A DNA stretch of 42,604 bases, from assembly GCF_000090795.2 (NCBI RefSeq), contig NW_003546288.1, positions 160,425-203,028 on the forward strand. The letters run 5' to 3'. A program made the position numbers and the translations under genes. The notes under the pieces were generated by a model. It saw nothing but the letters and a program-made list of their open reading frames with translations. It made no database searches and was not told the origin of the DNA. Source of the stretch: Amphimedon queenslandica. Its lineage: Eukaryota > Porifera > Demospongiae > Haplosclerida > Niphatidae. Shown one piece after another: positions 1 to 9,476 of this stretch; the stretch's first letter is position 1, and each line of letters starts with the position of its first letter.

Positions 1-149
1 GAGACAAGAAAAGGACCACGATGATTTCGAGCATGCGCGTTTTGTCTATGGTGCACATGTGTTAATGGGCGTGTTGCTGTAGGAGGAGTGTATTTCTTAT
101 GAAACAATCCACATAATATGAGATGTGGAAATCAGCATACATATCTGCA

Positions 150-512
150 TATCTCGTATTTGCAAATCTGGATTAAAATGTCAAGGTCTGCAAATCTACA
201 AATCACAAATCCTCAAATCTAAAATCCACATAGCTGCAAATCTACATACATGTATCTCCAGGCTATAGCTATACCGTATGGTATTAGTTTGCAAATCTGC
301 ATATCAAATAAATCTCAAGGTCAGCAAATCTAAGAATCTGCAAATCCCCACATTAGCAAATCTGCATACCTGCAAATCCCCACATCTGCAAATCTACAAA
401 TCTATCAATCTGCAAATCCCCAAATCTGCAAATCTGCAAATCCCATATTAGCAAATCTGCAAATCCACTATCTGCAAATCTGCAAATCCACATATCTCTA
501 AATCTACTAATC
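150..512. repeat. Minisatellite built on TGCAAATC-like units
   Basis: The stretch is dominated by a roughly 8-base unit, TGCAAATC, repeated imperfectly and mixed with variants such as ACAAATCT and CAAATCCC. Any open frame across it is an artefact of the repeat. It lies where the gypsy-like gag at 576-1066 stops resembling gag, so the element's body may have been lost at this boundary. I see no gene in bases 1-575. Confidence 0.8.
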
Positions 513-575
513 TGCATTCCATATTGTCTATAATCTTGCTCTATAAGCAGAAATTGAAACAAAGAACTACAAATT

Positions 576-1066
576 TCACATTTCTTGATGGCCAAAGTTA
601 AAAACACAGATTGGCCACTTTTTTACACTGGTTGCATAGGCTGCTAATGCTTTTCCTGTGAGTAGTGGCACTAACTTCAGCACCCAGCATTTATCAGGCC
701 ATCTGTAGGCAGTAGCAACTCGTTGAAACCCCGTCAAAAAATGCTGTATATCAGTGTCTTTCTCCGAAAACTTTGTCAACACTGGTCTCATCCTCCAACC
801 ACTCTGCCTTCTCCTACTTTACCATCTGACTCATCGGAACTACTGTCCCCTCCGTCTCTTCCACAATGTTTCTGCTTCATTAGGTCAACCAATACCTTCA
901 TCAGCTCCTGGTGCTCTTTAGCTCTTTGCTTATGCTCCTCAGACTGTCTCTTTCGCTCCTTCTCCATGACATCTAACAGGTCCTTCACCGATATACTCCC
1001 TTGACTTCCTTCGTCATCTACAGACTCATCTGTCACTCTAGTCTTAGGCTTCCTTCCCCGTGGCAT
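576..1066 (-). pseudogene. Ty3/gypsy-like gag, frameshifted and truncated
   Basis: Reverse-strand reading begins with ATG at 1064-1066, about 90 bases inside an LTR and primer-binding site. The first 90 residues are charged, with a Lys/Glu-rich helical stretch (about residues 30-65) likely to be coiled coil. A stop overlaps the next ATG (positions 788-791, ATGA). The adjacent frame then gives a capsid-like segment containing DIQHFLTGFQRVA and LLTGKALAAYA, which is the SCAN-related gag core seen in many Ty3/gypsy elements. After about 50 residues the similarity ends near 610 and the frame runs out at 576. No protease, RT or integrase follows at lower coordinates. The frame change could in principle be programmed, but decay is simpler. 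The element assignment is good; the exact clade is not determined. Confidence 0.75.
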
Positions 1067-1134
1067 CTTGTCTTCCTACTCCTGGTGGTCTCTATACACA
1101 GCATACTCTCGATGTAGATTTCAGCAATTTAGTA

Positions 1135-1153
1135 TCCCACCACTGCCACCAAA
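1135..1153 (-). other. Primer-binding site of the gypsy-like element
   Basis: Directly inside the LTR the reverse strand reads TTTGGTGGCAGTGGTGGGA. A TGG-starting tract one or two bases after the LTR end is the usual form of a tRNA primer-binding site in Ty3/gypsy elements. The matching tRNA was not identified. Confidence 0.65.
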
Positions 1154-1474
1154 TGTGATGAGTTGGCTTCTCTTATTAACAATGTTCATAAAACAAAACT
1201 CCAAAATCTCTTCAAAATCTAAAATCTATTGTTAAAGCACATTCACTTATATATACACACAAGAGATTGTCCTGACACATCTCAGAAGACTCTGGAAGCA
1301 TCCCCAACTAAGTAGATACATACACACAAAATAGACACAAATATAAGGTTCCAGAGAGTTTCATAACTAACTAGAAGAAACTACACACCACATTAACACA
1401 CTAACACTTAGTTAAGTAAACACAAATAATTAAGGTAAAATTTAATTACAAGTCAATAATCCTAGTTTATCACA
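1154..1474 (-). repeat. 5' LTR of the gypsy-like element
   Basis: On the reverse strand this 321-base segment starts TGTGATAAAC and ends ACTCATCACA, so it has TG...CA ends with a 6-base inverted repeat (TGTGAT/ATCACA). A primer-binding site and gag follow directly. A TATA-like run (TATATATAAG, near 1248-1258, reverse strand) could be the LTR promoter. The base run TTATT just outside the LTR at 1475-1479 is a possible target duplication, but the other end of the element is missing, so it cannot be tested. Confidence 0.75.
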
Positions 1475-1516
1475 TTATTATTAACTCCTTTTCTGCCTCT
1501 CTAAACTTCTGAAACT

Positions 1517-1817
1517 AGCCAATTAACACGGCAATTGTAACCAAAGTAAAAGTATTTTTACAGAGGATGAATTATAAAGAGAGAGAGAAAGGAGTGACTT
1601 GACAGCAAAGCATCGTAGACGAGACACATAGAGCTAACTAACCTAAAACCACACACAACACATAAAGGATTAACACTAAACCACAAAGTCAGGAAGATTG
1701 TCTAAAACTGACATTGTGCACATATAATAATAACTGAGAATAATCTACAGTAATGAATAATTAATGCATACATCACTAATAACATTGTATACACAGTTAA
1801 AATGTCTACTCTCAACA
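1517..1817 (-). repeat. 3' LTR of the Copia element
   Basis: On the reverse strand it begins TGTTGAGAGTAGACA right after a polypurine tract. It aligns along its length with 15587-15879, with substitutions and small indels. The outer end borders AAACT. The terminal bases at the outer end read TTGGCT on the reverse strand rather than the usual CA, probably mutated or a base-level boundary error. Confidence 0.85.
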
Positions 1818-1828
1818 CTCCTCCCTTT
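1818..1828 (-). other. Polypurine tract of the Copia element
   Basis: The reverse strand reads AAAGGGAGGAG immediately before the 3' LTR start TGTTGAG. This is the expected plus-strand primer of an LTR retrotransposon and fixes the inner LTR boundary at 1817. Confidence 0.8.
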
Positions 1829-2021
1829 ACTGTTTATATAGTTGGTAAATTCCACACATTGATCTCAGCATGATGAATTTCTCTTGGCTGAGTCCCTTGG
1901 TAAGAATATCTGCAATTATGTTTTCTGTTCGACAATATCTGAGTTCAATTGTGTTATTGCTGACCTGTTGTCACACATAATGGTATTATACCAATGTTTC
2001 GTACGACCATGAAACTGTGGA

Positions 2022-3968
2022 TTACGATGACATACATGTAAATAGCAGCTTGGTTGTCTTCAAAATGATGGTAGGCTCAGACATATCAAACTTTATATCC
2101 AGACTGAGCCGTCTCATCAACACTGCCTCTTGAGCAGTGCTGGGTAGGGCCATGTACTCTGCCTCTGCTGTGGACAGAGCTACACACATTTTCTTGTTGG
2201 TCCTCCTACTTACAGCTGCACCAGACATCTAGAAAATATATCCAGAGGTAGACTTAAAATTGTTATAGTCTCCATCCCGGTCAGCATCAGAAGAGCCATA
2301 GATCTCAGTCGATTCTCCTTTCCTGTATACTAAACCATAGTGACTAGTTCCTTTAAGATGATGAAACATGCGTTTTACAGCAGTCCAGTGCTGTTCAGTT
2401 AGATTGGAAGTAAACCGAGCTTTCCTATTCTTCTGAAGTAGATGTGTAGATACAAGGATCACTTGTAGATGGAGAAAAACCCATTTCTTGTAGCTGTTGA
2501 TTGAGAATCGTATTCCAGCATCTGGGTGATTGTTTCAGCCCAATAATGCTATGCTTTAACTTACAGGCTAGCTCTTCCTTTCCTTGTATCACAAACCCTT
2601 CAGGCTGCTTCGTATAAACTTCTTCATTCAACTTCCCATTTAAAGATGCTGCACTTACATCCATCTGGTGTTGCTTCAGACCTTGTTCAGCAGCCAGAGC
2701 GATTAGAGTACGTACAGACTCAAATCTGATTACTGGACTGAATGTTTTGTCATAATCATAGCCATGTTTTTGTGAAAAGCCTTTGGCTACAAGTCGAGCT
2801 TCGAATCGTTCAATAGTACCATCTGCTCGGAGTTTCTTTGTGAAAACCCATTTATTACCAATGACTTTTCTTCCTTCTGGTAAGCTGACTAAGTCCCAGA
2901 TATCATTTGAATAGATAGAATCCATTTCTTTCTTCATAGCATCTTTCCACGGCTTCTTCTTTGATCCACTCATTGCTTTATTTCTTGTAGCTGGTTCTGT
3001 AGTTACAGCATTAGCCCAGATACCACATCTGTCAAGATGATGTCACTGTCTGGTTAACCTTATCTCCTGTTCTACTGGTATATTGTCAGCTATGGATTTG
3101 GGCTGATCTGAATCTGTCTTCTCATCATCGTTTGTTGCTAGTGATACCAGGGTGGTTCTTTTTTAATAGCTGTCTCAATCCCTCCAGTAACCTCATTAAA
3201 TATCAGATCACGGCTGTGTACATTTCTTAACTGGACAGGATAATATAGATGATATTCCGTTGTCTGTGCACCATATCCTAGTAGAATACAATTTCTGGCC
3301 TTTGCGTCAAGTTTATCCCTCTCATCTATGGGAATATGAATGTAAGCTGTACATCGAAATGTACGACAGTGAGCCACATCTGGCTTCTCTCCTGTCCAGG
3401 CTTCGTAAGGAGTCATACCACTAAAAGCAGTGGTTGGACTATGGTTTCATAAATTAATTCTTGATGCAAGAGCTTCAGCCCAGAACTATGTCATCAAGCA
3501 TAGCTCACACAGTCTCAACAAGTGTACAATTTATGCGTTTTGGCAACACCATTTTGTTGTGGTGTTTTGGGAATAGTAAATTCATGACAAAGTTTTATCT
3601 TACTTACATGTTTCAAACTTGTTGAGCAGTACTTCTCACTATTATGTTCTCAGAGTCTGTATCTTGTGACAAGATGACTTTTTAACTAGGCCTTTCCATT
3701 CAATAATCTTCTTTAATACTTTACTCTTCCGTCGTATCATGTACACCCATATGTAGTGCAAATAGTCGTCAATGAAGGTGAGAAAATATTCAGCTCCTCC
3801 CAACAATGGTGTGCTCATTTTCCCACAAACGTCACTGCATACCAAACCGAGAACTGTATCAGCTCGTTTACGTTTAGTTGTGATAACCTGTCTTTTGTGG
3901 ATTTTACTAACAACACATGATTTACAGAATTACGTAAATTATAGTCAAAACCTAAGACTAAATTATAT
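2022..3968 (-). pseudogene. Copia pol, 3' part: integrase, partial RT, RNase H
   Basis: In reverse-strand order: the second half of the pre-integrase zinc region (CKSC near 3915), the integrase core starting at SDVCGKM (3845-3642), the integrase C-terminal region with the MTPYEAWTGEKP block (3416-3138), and the RT N-terminal half with KKEMDSIYSNDIWDLV and VAKGFSQK (2973-2465). The sequence then jumps to the region just before RNase H (2462-2229), and RNase H carries ALSTAEAEYMAL (2228-2022). The jump near 2450 removes the RT catalytic Asp-Asp box and the following hundred or so codons. At least five frame changes or stops are visible. At 3968 the frame stops at the piggyBac insertion and resumes at 7351. 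Confidence 0.9.
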
Positions 3969-4497
3969 TTAACCCATTAATACCAGATAATAATTATTGT
4001 AATTTACACCCCCATACGAAATTAATTTTTTGCTAAAAATGCAAAATGACAATACCACTTTAAGAAGCTATATTTCTGAAAATGTCATAAGTATGGACTT
4101 CAAACTTGGTATTGTATGTTTATTCATTTTACTGTTAAGCTTTTAAAACAAGAAAGGACGTAAGAGCTACAATGCTACTACAACTGTATCATCTTGCTCA
4201 TTGCTAGGACGTTGCTAAGTAAAATTAGCCACGCCCACCACTGTTATTCAATGTAGGTGTCTGGAAAGAATAGCTTCATACATTGTCACATCGTCTTCAG
4301 AAGAAAAACAGGCCACTAAATACAAAAGAGTAAGTTAGAGATTTGGTAGTAAAGTCACTTTATACACTTTAGCTACTCAATAATTTGCCAAAGCTACAAT
4401 TCAGTGTCACATTTTGTGACAATTTTTTTACATAGGCCTAGCTAGAAGAGATTGAACACTGAATATTGAGAGGTATATGTAGGTGCAGTAACTAGCA

Positions 4498-5815
4498 TTA
4501 TTTCTTGTGGTAGATGAGGTAACAGTCACTGTTAGTGTGGCCTCTATGGCAAAATTACAAGTTGCACTCGGTGCAGATCCAACTTGTGTCTTTCCTGACA
4601 CTGTGTAGCTTGCATGAATGGCATGGATGTTGACGGCCATCTCCTTTGAAAGGAAAGTAATCAGACTGGAATCGTTTCTCGGGTATAGTGAGATGTCTCC
4701 CCTTTGTATTCTTGGAACAATACCTTTGTAACAGTTCCTTAGTTAAGGAACTTTGAATGTTCTTTGTGAACTGTGTTATGGAAGAGAGACTCAGAGGTAG
4801 ATAATAAATAAAGGTATTGGATATGGTAATGTCGAATTACATCCACCACAGATATTTATAGTATTTACAACACTTGACACGGATGTGAAAATACTGGCGA
4901 AGTTGGTCCTTGCCATCTACTCCACCCATGTACTTGTTGTACTGTTTGATGGCTTCTGGACAGGAGTAGGTATGATGTTCACCAGTCTTCAATTTACAAG
5001 TCACAGAGTCTAGGAGAATGGCTTGACAGTTGGAAGCAATAACTGTGACTGGTGTAGTGTCTTGCCAGAGAGAGATGATGAGATTAGGCAGTATTTCACT
5101 TTGTAGTGTCACACTGTCCCCTCTGTCAGGGAAACCACAGTTTAGGTAAGGTGTAATCTCAAATGAAAAGTGCTTAAGGTTGCTCCTTATGGTTCCACAG
5201 GCATAAATTCTAGACAGATGAAAGGTCAGAGAATAGCTGAAAACTCCAGAAAAATTGTCACTGTAGACTACAGTGTTGAATGGTCGCAATTAGATCTTTC
5301 ACGACACGAGTTCCCAAGCGTTTCTCAGTGGGAAAATTTTTCCTTTCCAGTGTGGACTTGGAACTGAAAAACAATACCATTCGTGCCGTCAGCTCTCACC
5401 CACACCTTAAAACCTGTCTTGATAGGCTTCTGAGGCATATACTGCTTGAGAGAGGAGCAACGTTCATAAAGAACCATAGCCTTATCTATCGCACAATGAC
5501 AGTGAGGGTTGCACACGTCTTCATATCTGTCTCTAATCACGGTCAAGCATCGGCGGACTTTGTATAAACGGTCAGTTGATGGTGTTGTGATGGTAGTGTT
5601 GTCTACAAATGCTGGTAGCAGTGACTCTCATGAAAGCGGTCTCTGGACATACAGTTGGCACTGATGCTACAGTGGAAGAGAGGATGTCAAAGCCAGTAAT
5701 TGGTCAGTACAAGTAGCCTTGTCAAGCCAATGATTATCATTATACCAAAGTATGCATTCACGTCCGCTATGCTTATTCTGTCCCATTTCTGAGACTTTTT
5801 CCCCATACAAAGACT
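4498..5815 (-). pseudogene. piggyBac transposase (DDE_Tnp_1_7), decayed
   Basis: The reverse-strand frames match piggyBac transposase from the N-terminal part of the catalytic domain (WDRISIADVNAYFG near 5790) to the C-terminal end. All three catalytic aspartates can be placed: in CAIDKAMV (near 5480), in VYSDNFSG (near 5260) and in MGGVDGKDQ (near 4910). The family's C-terminal cysteine-rich zinc domain is present: HPCHSC (near 4625), WICTEC (near 4575) and CHRGH (near 4540), ending at TAA 4498-4500. There are in-frame stops near 4834, within the zinc domain and near 5700, plus frameshifts around 5290-5325 and 5600-5700. It is not functional. The N-terminal exon is probably the one at 7033-7164. 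Confidence 0.9.
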
Positions 5816-7032
5816 ATACTAGGGCCACGTTGACTTTTCCACATATTATAAATTCAACCTTCATATGTCATCATTTAAGTAGCTGCCACTTATGAATACG
5901 TGTTTGTTACGTATTTGTTTACTTTAATGTTTACCACTTAGAATGTAATTAAAAAGTACAGCATATTTGTAATTATTATTAGAACCAAAAGTATGATAAA
6001 AATTAGAGATAAAAAATAGCCAAATGGCCTTGTCACTTGCAGCCACAATATCATAGAGAAAGGTCGAACTTTGGGTGCCATCTATTTGACTGGTGGAATT
6101 GCTCATCTAATCAGGTTCATCACTGGATTCACAACTGACATGAGTAACAAATACACTGAGACACACTAAGTCTTGCTTGTACATCAAGCCTATCATTCCG
6201 CCAGTAGTGGTCTTCAAAGAAGAGAAAACCATCTGTGTGGCTGAATGGGCAGTTTCATTGTCTTAAGACAAGATGACTTACTTATAGCGCATACTGTCCT
6301 CTTAAACATTGCATCTAATTGTCCTCACCTGTGATTTCCGTCATATTCCTTGTCCTTTTTGTCTTATTTTCTTCCCGTTCCCTGCTGTTGAATCGCCGCC
6401 ATTTTTCTTCCAGTCAGTTAACTGCCCACGTGTTCACGGAGCATAGGTGGTAGTAATGGCGTAGGTACTTGCTAAGTGGCCTTGTGCTTTGATTTTTTCT
6501 TTCACTTTGACAAGCTTAGTTCTACTAGTATCTTATATCAAAGGAACCCAAAATCCAAGCATTGCACAACAGTGAAACACCACCGTTTATGGCACTTTAA
6601 ATAAGAAAGTTATTCAAAATTTAAAATGGCAAAGTCAGCATTCCGGCTGGTTTCAGTAACAATGAAGCCCATTATGACTGAGGTAAAGAAGAGCTTAAAC
6701 ACTCAGCGGTGAAGCAGAAACAGGTACAGCTGGACCAATGGGTTCAGTGAAATCAGCAACATAGACTGGTTCCAAAAAATTGGTCCATTTATAGTCAGTA
6801 CTGCTACAGAATGATACATTTCATAGTTACATATCATTCTTTATTCATACTTTGCTGCAGGTGTAGATGTTGAAGATAAGTCCACATCTCCAGCTGGAAA
6901 GGACAAAGTGGTAGCTGGTTCAGTACCTGTTTTAAAGTCTGTTCTAGTATTTACAATAGTGTCATCAATAGTCACATCAGTTGCAAGAATACTATTTTAA
7001 ATTTCAAAAAGAAATATGTATGTCTTTTAGTT

Positions 7033-7164
7033 TCAAATGCCTAACCATTTATCATCATCATCCTCAAGACCAAGTTCATCAACAGAGTCTCGCCAAAAAA
7101 CTTTGTGAGAGTCGTCATTGAAGACTAGATCTAATACCTCTTCCACATTATATTGTTTATCCAT
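7033..7164 (-). pseudogene. Probable N-terminal acidic segment of the piggyBac protein
   Basis: A 43-residue reverse-strand frame starts at ATG 7162-7164. It is strongly acidic and ends DELGLEDDDDKW before a stop. piggyBac-type proteins commonly have an acidic N-terminal region ahead of the catalytic domain, and this lies inside the element, upstream of and on the same strand as the transposase. A further Thr/Ser-rich frame (6980-6845) could be the next part of the same protein. I did not find a convincing splice donor, so the link is inferred from position and composition. Confidence 0.5.
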
Positions 7165-7350
7165 CTTATCAAACTTGAGGACACAAAGAAAGCAATTAAA
7201 ACCAATTATCTAACAACTAGCAGCTCTTCTGACAGCAGCGAAGATAAGTGCTTGTGGCTATGTATTCGCTGTACGTAAAAATACATATTGTGTAATTGAA
7301 CAAATATTAACATTGACGTAAAAATACATACTTCGTAATAAAATGGTTAA

Positions 7351-8369
7351 ATTAGTCATGTAAACCTTTCTTTCCTAAGTGACCCTATCGTTTGTGCCAG
7401 AGAATTTTTATGACTCCCCTTCTCCATTTTTGACTGTGTAGGCTTGTCGCTGTTCGCTTTGATGACAGTTTAAATGATACCTGTTGCAATGACTATCAGC
7501 TTCTCTTCCTTATTATATACATGACCTTCATCATCACTAAACATAAAGTGCCTTCCATTATTTGTAATTTTTGACACTCTCAGCAAATTTTCAGCTTGGG
7601 TACATGTAGTACATTGTACACATTGCATTTTCACTGTTTATCAGGCAACTAGCATTAGTGAGACAACTCCAGTACTCATAGCTCGTAACATATGTGACCA
7701 TAATTGACAAAAGGGCCCTTTTGGCGGATTTTAAAATTGATCGTTATAATGGAAAATATCAACCTGTGAGTGCTTTGTTAGACAATCATTGTTTCTAAAA
7801 GTTTCATTGTAACTTTTTGTATCCTGTGGAGTAGTTTTATGATAAATGGGGCTCAGGAAGTTGGATTTCTTAGGCTAGAAAGACAAATTTCACTACCCGC
7901 CATAAGGTACCTTTTGTCAATTATGGTCACATATAGCCATCTCCTATAAAGGCTTCTTGAGCATCTCTTAGCTTATAAATGACACTGCAATTGCTGATGT
8001 GGCACAAAGTTCCTAAATTGACTATCTAGGCATGTGTTGACTGATAACATGTGATGTGTTACTAGATCCACAGTAGCAGTGTTGCTGACTGAGTCCTCAC
8101 AGTCACCCTTCCTCCTAGTCTGTGTCTGATGAGCTCTACAATTCACTGGCCTCTTCTCTGCTTTCTTCTCTTCAGATTTCCTTTTGGTTTGAATTTTCTC
8201 AAAACATTTTTGTTGTATGTGGCCAAACTTATGACAGAAATGACATTTCAGGCCTCTTCATCTGTGTCTCACCGAGAATTCTTTTCTCGCTGATGATCCT
8301 TCAACGTGCTATCTTCATACAGCAGCTTCTCTACCACGACCTCCATGTAGGAACATCAGGTCTTCTTTC
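7351..8369 (-). pseudogene. Copia gag end, zinc knuckle and protease, split by a MITE
   Basis: In reverse-strand order: the last part of gag (PDVP then VVVEKLLYED in a shifted frame, 8360-8310); a CCHC zinc knuckle, CHFCHKFGHIQQKC (8250-8200); the protease start near 8020-7990, where the usual Asp-Ser-Gly is replaced by Asn-Leu-Gly; the protease GDGY block at 7945; the protease end (NLLRVSKITNNG, near 7590); and the first half of the pre-integrase zinc region up to 7351. The MITE at 7693-7931 interrupts the protease at a TA and the frame is continuous once it is removed. Several stops and shifts remain. With the catalytic Asp changed, the protease would be inactive even apart from the insertions. 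Confidence 0.85.
7693..7931. mobile_element. 239-base TA-flanked MITE, copy 1
   Basis: The sequence begins TGTGACCATAATTGAC and ends with the reverse complement. Terminal inverted repeats run about 36 bases, including the CCTTATGGCGG block. TA lies on both sides (7691-7692, 7932-7933). Removing the element with one TA restores the Copia protease frame, which proves insertion. Two further copies of the same length are at 25160 and 31858. It encodes nothing; the open frames inside are shared by chance among copies. TA targets suggest mobilisation by a Tc1/mariner- or pogo-type transposase. Confidence 0.9.
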
Positions 8370-8479
8370 TACGGAAGCCCCTGGCAACATCACTGCTCTC
8401 ATTTCTGTTCATGTTTCCTTCACGTTTTCTTTTTTATACTCCGTTCACGTGTATTTTTGTCATAGCGGAATTAAGAGAA

Positions 8480-9190
8480 ACAAGAAATTTGATACTGGCT
8501 AGTTTAGCATTAAAAGGATGCTCTGTGAAACAAATTCAATTGCTGGTAAAGAAACATAGATGTAGATCTAGGGTTAGTTTGAATGCCCAATTAAATAAGT
8601 GAAATGCACTATGCCTGTTGTAGGATTAGACAGATTTTAAGAGTACTAAATGAGCAGGACTTTAGTAGTAGATCTTATAATGAAAGTCCTCTACATGAAA
8701 TTGAAATTGCAATTTTGGTATGATAATTAACTGATTTTATTGTTAATAATATTTATTTAATACTGCATATAGAATGAGCTTCAGGGTCCAATGTCATTAC
8801 TCGGTTACAGAGCAATGTGGAATCGTTTCAAACATTATAGTTTAAAAGTCAAGAGGTTAGGGATTACTGAGGAATACATGTTCTATTATGATACGCAAAT
8901 GTACAGTAATGGTTATTTTAGCTACGTTGAATCCTAAAGGAACTATGCAGCGAAAAGCAGGCAGACTAAAGAGAAGAATATATAGAAGCAAAATGCTTGT
9001 TAAATGACTTCAATTAACTTATTGCTATTTCCATTACTTTAATAGGGGCCTAATTTCATTTGGCACAGTGATGGCCATAACAAATTGAAACCTTATGGTC
9101 TACCAATTTATGCCTGCATTGATGGGTATAAGAATAATAATTGATGATCTCCATCAGTTAGCTTTTTCTAGATATTCTAGAAAAATATTA
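8480..9190 (+). pseudogene. IS3EU-like integrase, N-terminal exons
   Basis: The frame begins around ELRETRNLILASLALKG (8467-8520), a helical DNA-binding-like segment with no clear start codon. It continues through RSYNESPLHEIEIAI (near 8670), LLGYRAMWNRF (near 8800), KAGRLKRRIYRSK (near 8960) and GPNFIWHSDGHNKL (near 9045), where the first catalytic Asp of the integrase fold sits, then reaches IDG at 9120-9125. Short introns can be placed: one ending at 8772 (ATATAG) and a 46-base intron 9126-9171 (GTATAAG...TTTCTAG). The exon resumes with YSRK and is cut at 9190 by the MULE. Homologous proteins are widely annotated as integrase core domain proteins in invertebrates and fish. Confidence 0.75.
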
Positions 9191-9476
9191 GGCAGTGACT
9201 ATTTTTACGGAACCATAAACGACAAAGGAATGAAGACCTCTCAACTTCTGTTAAACATATGAAGGAAATTATTTTGTCACTTCTTACACCGGAAGTTCTC
9301 GTACTATCGAAGCCAGGAGAGTCAGATCTCCTTAATAAAAGTTCAAGGACGAGCTGCACTTCACAGACGTAGACTATGCTTGCATACATAGAGGTAGGGA
9401 GTACAAATCAAAGTCTACCAACATTCGAAATAACCAGAAGTATTTACTTCTTTTTAATCTCTATGTAATTTTAATC

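Larger units (their letters stand above)
3969..7350 (-). mobile_element. piggyBac element inserted at TTAA in Copia pol
   Basis: TTAA occurs at 3969-3972 and again at 7347-7350. The next bases inward are CCCATTAATACCAG on the left and, read inward on the right, CCATTTTATTACGAAG, which are weakly similar as decayed terminal repeats. A piggyBac transposase lies between them on the reverse strand. Copia coding similarity runs up to both TTAA sites and is in frame across them when the insert is removed. TTAA is the obligate piggyBac target. Short direct repeats (ACGTAAAAATACATA, near 7273 and 7316) lie just inside the right end. Confidence 0.85.

Noticed and set aside
150..512. A CRISPR array or a transcription-factor octamer cluster
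   Set aside because: Units are short, contiguous and irregular. It is a plain minisatellite, and the resemblance to an octamer motif comes with the repeat unit.
5170..5567. Forward-strand frames opposite the piggyBac transposase
   Set aside because: They are antisense readings of a recognised transposase.
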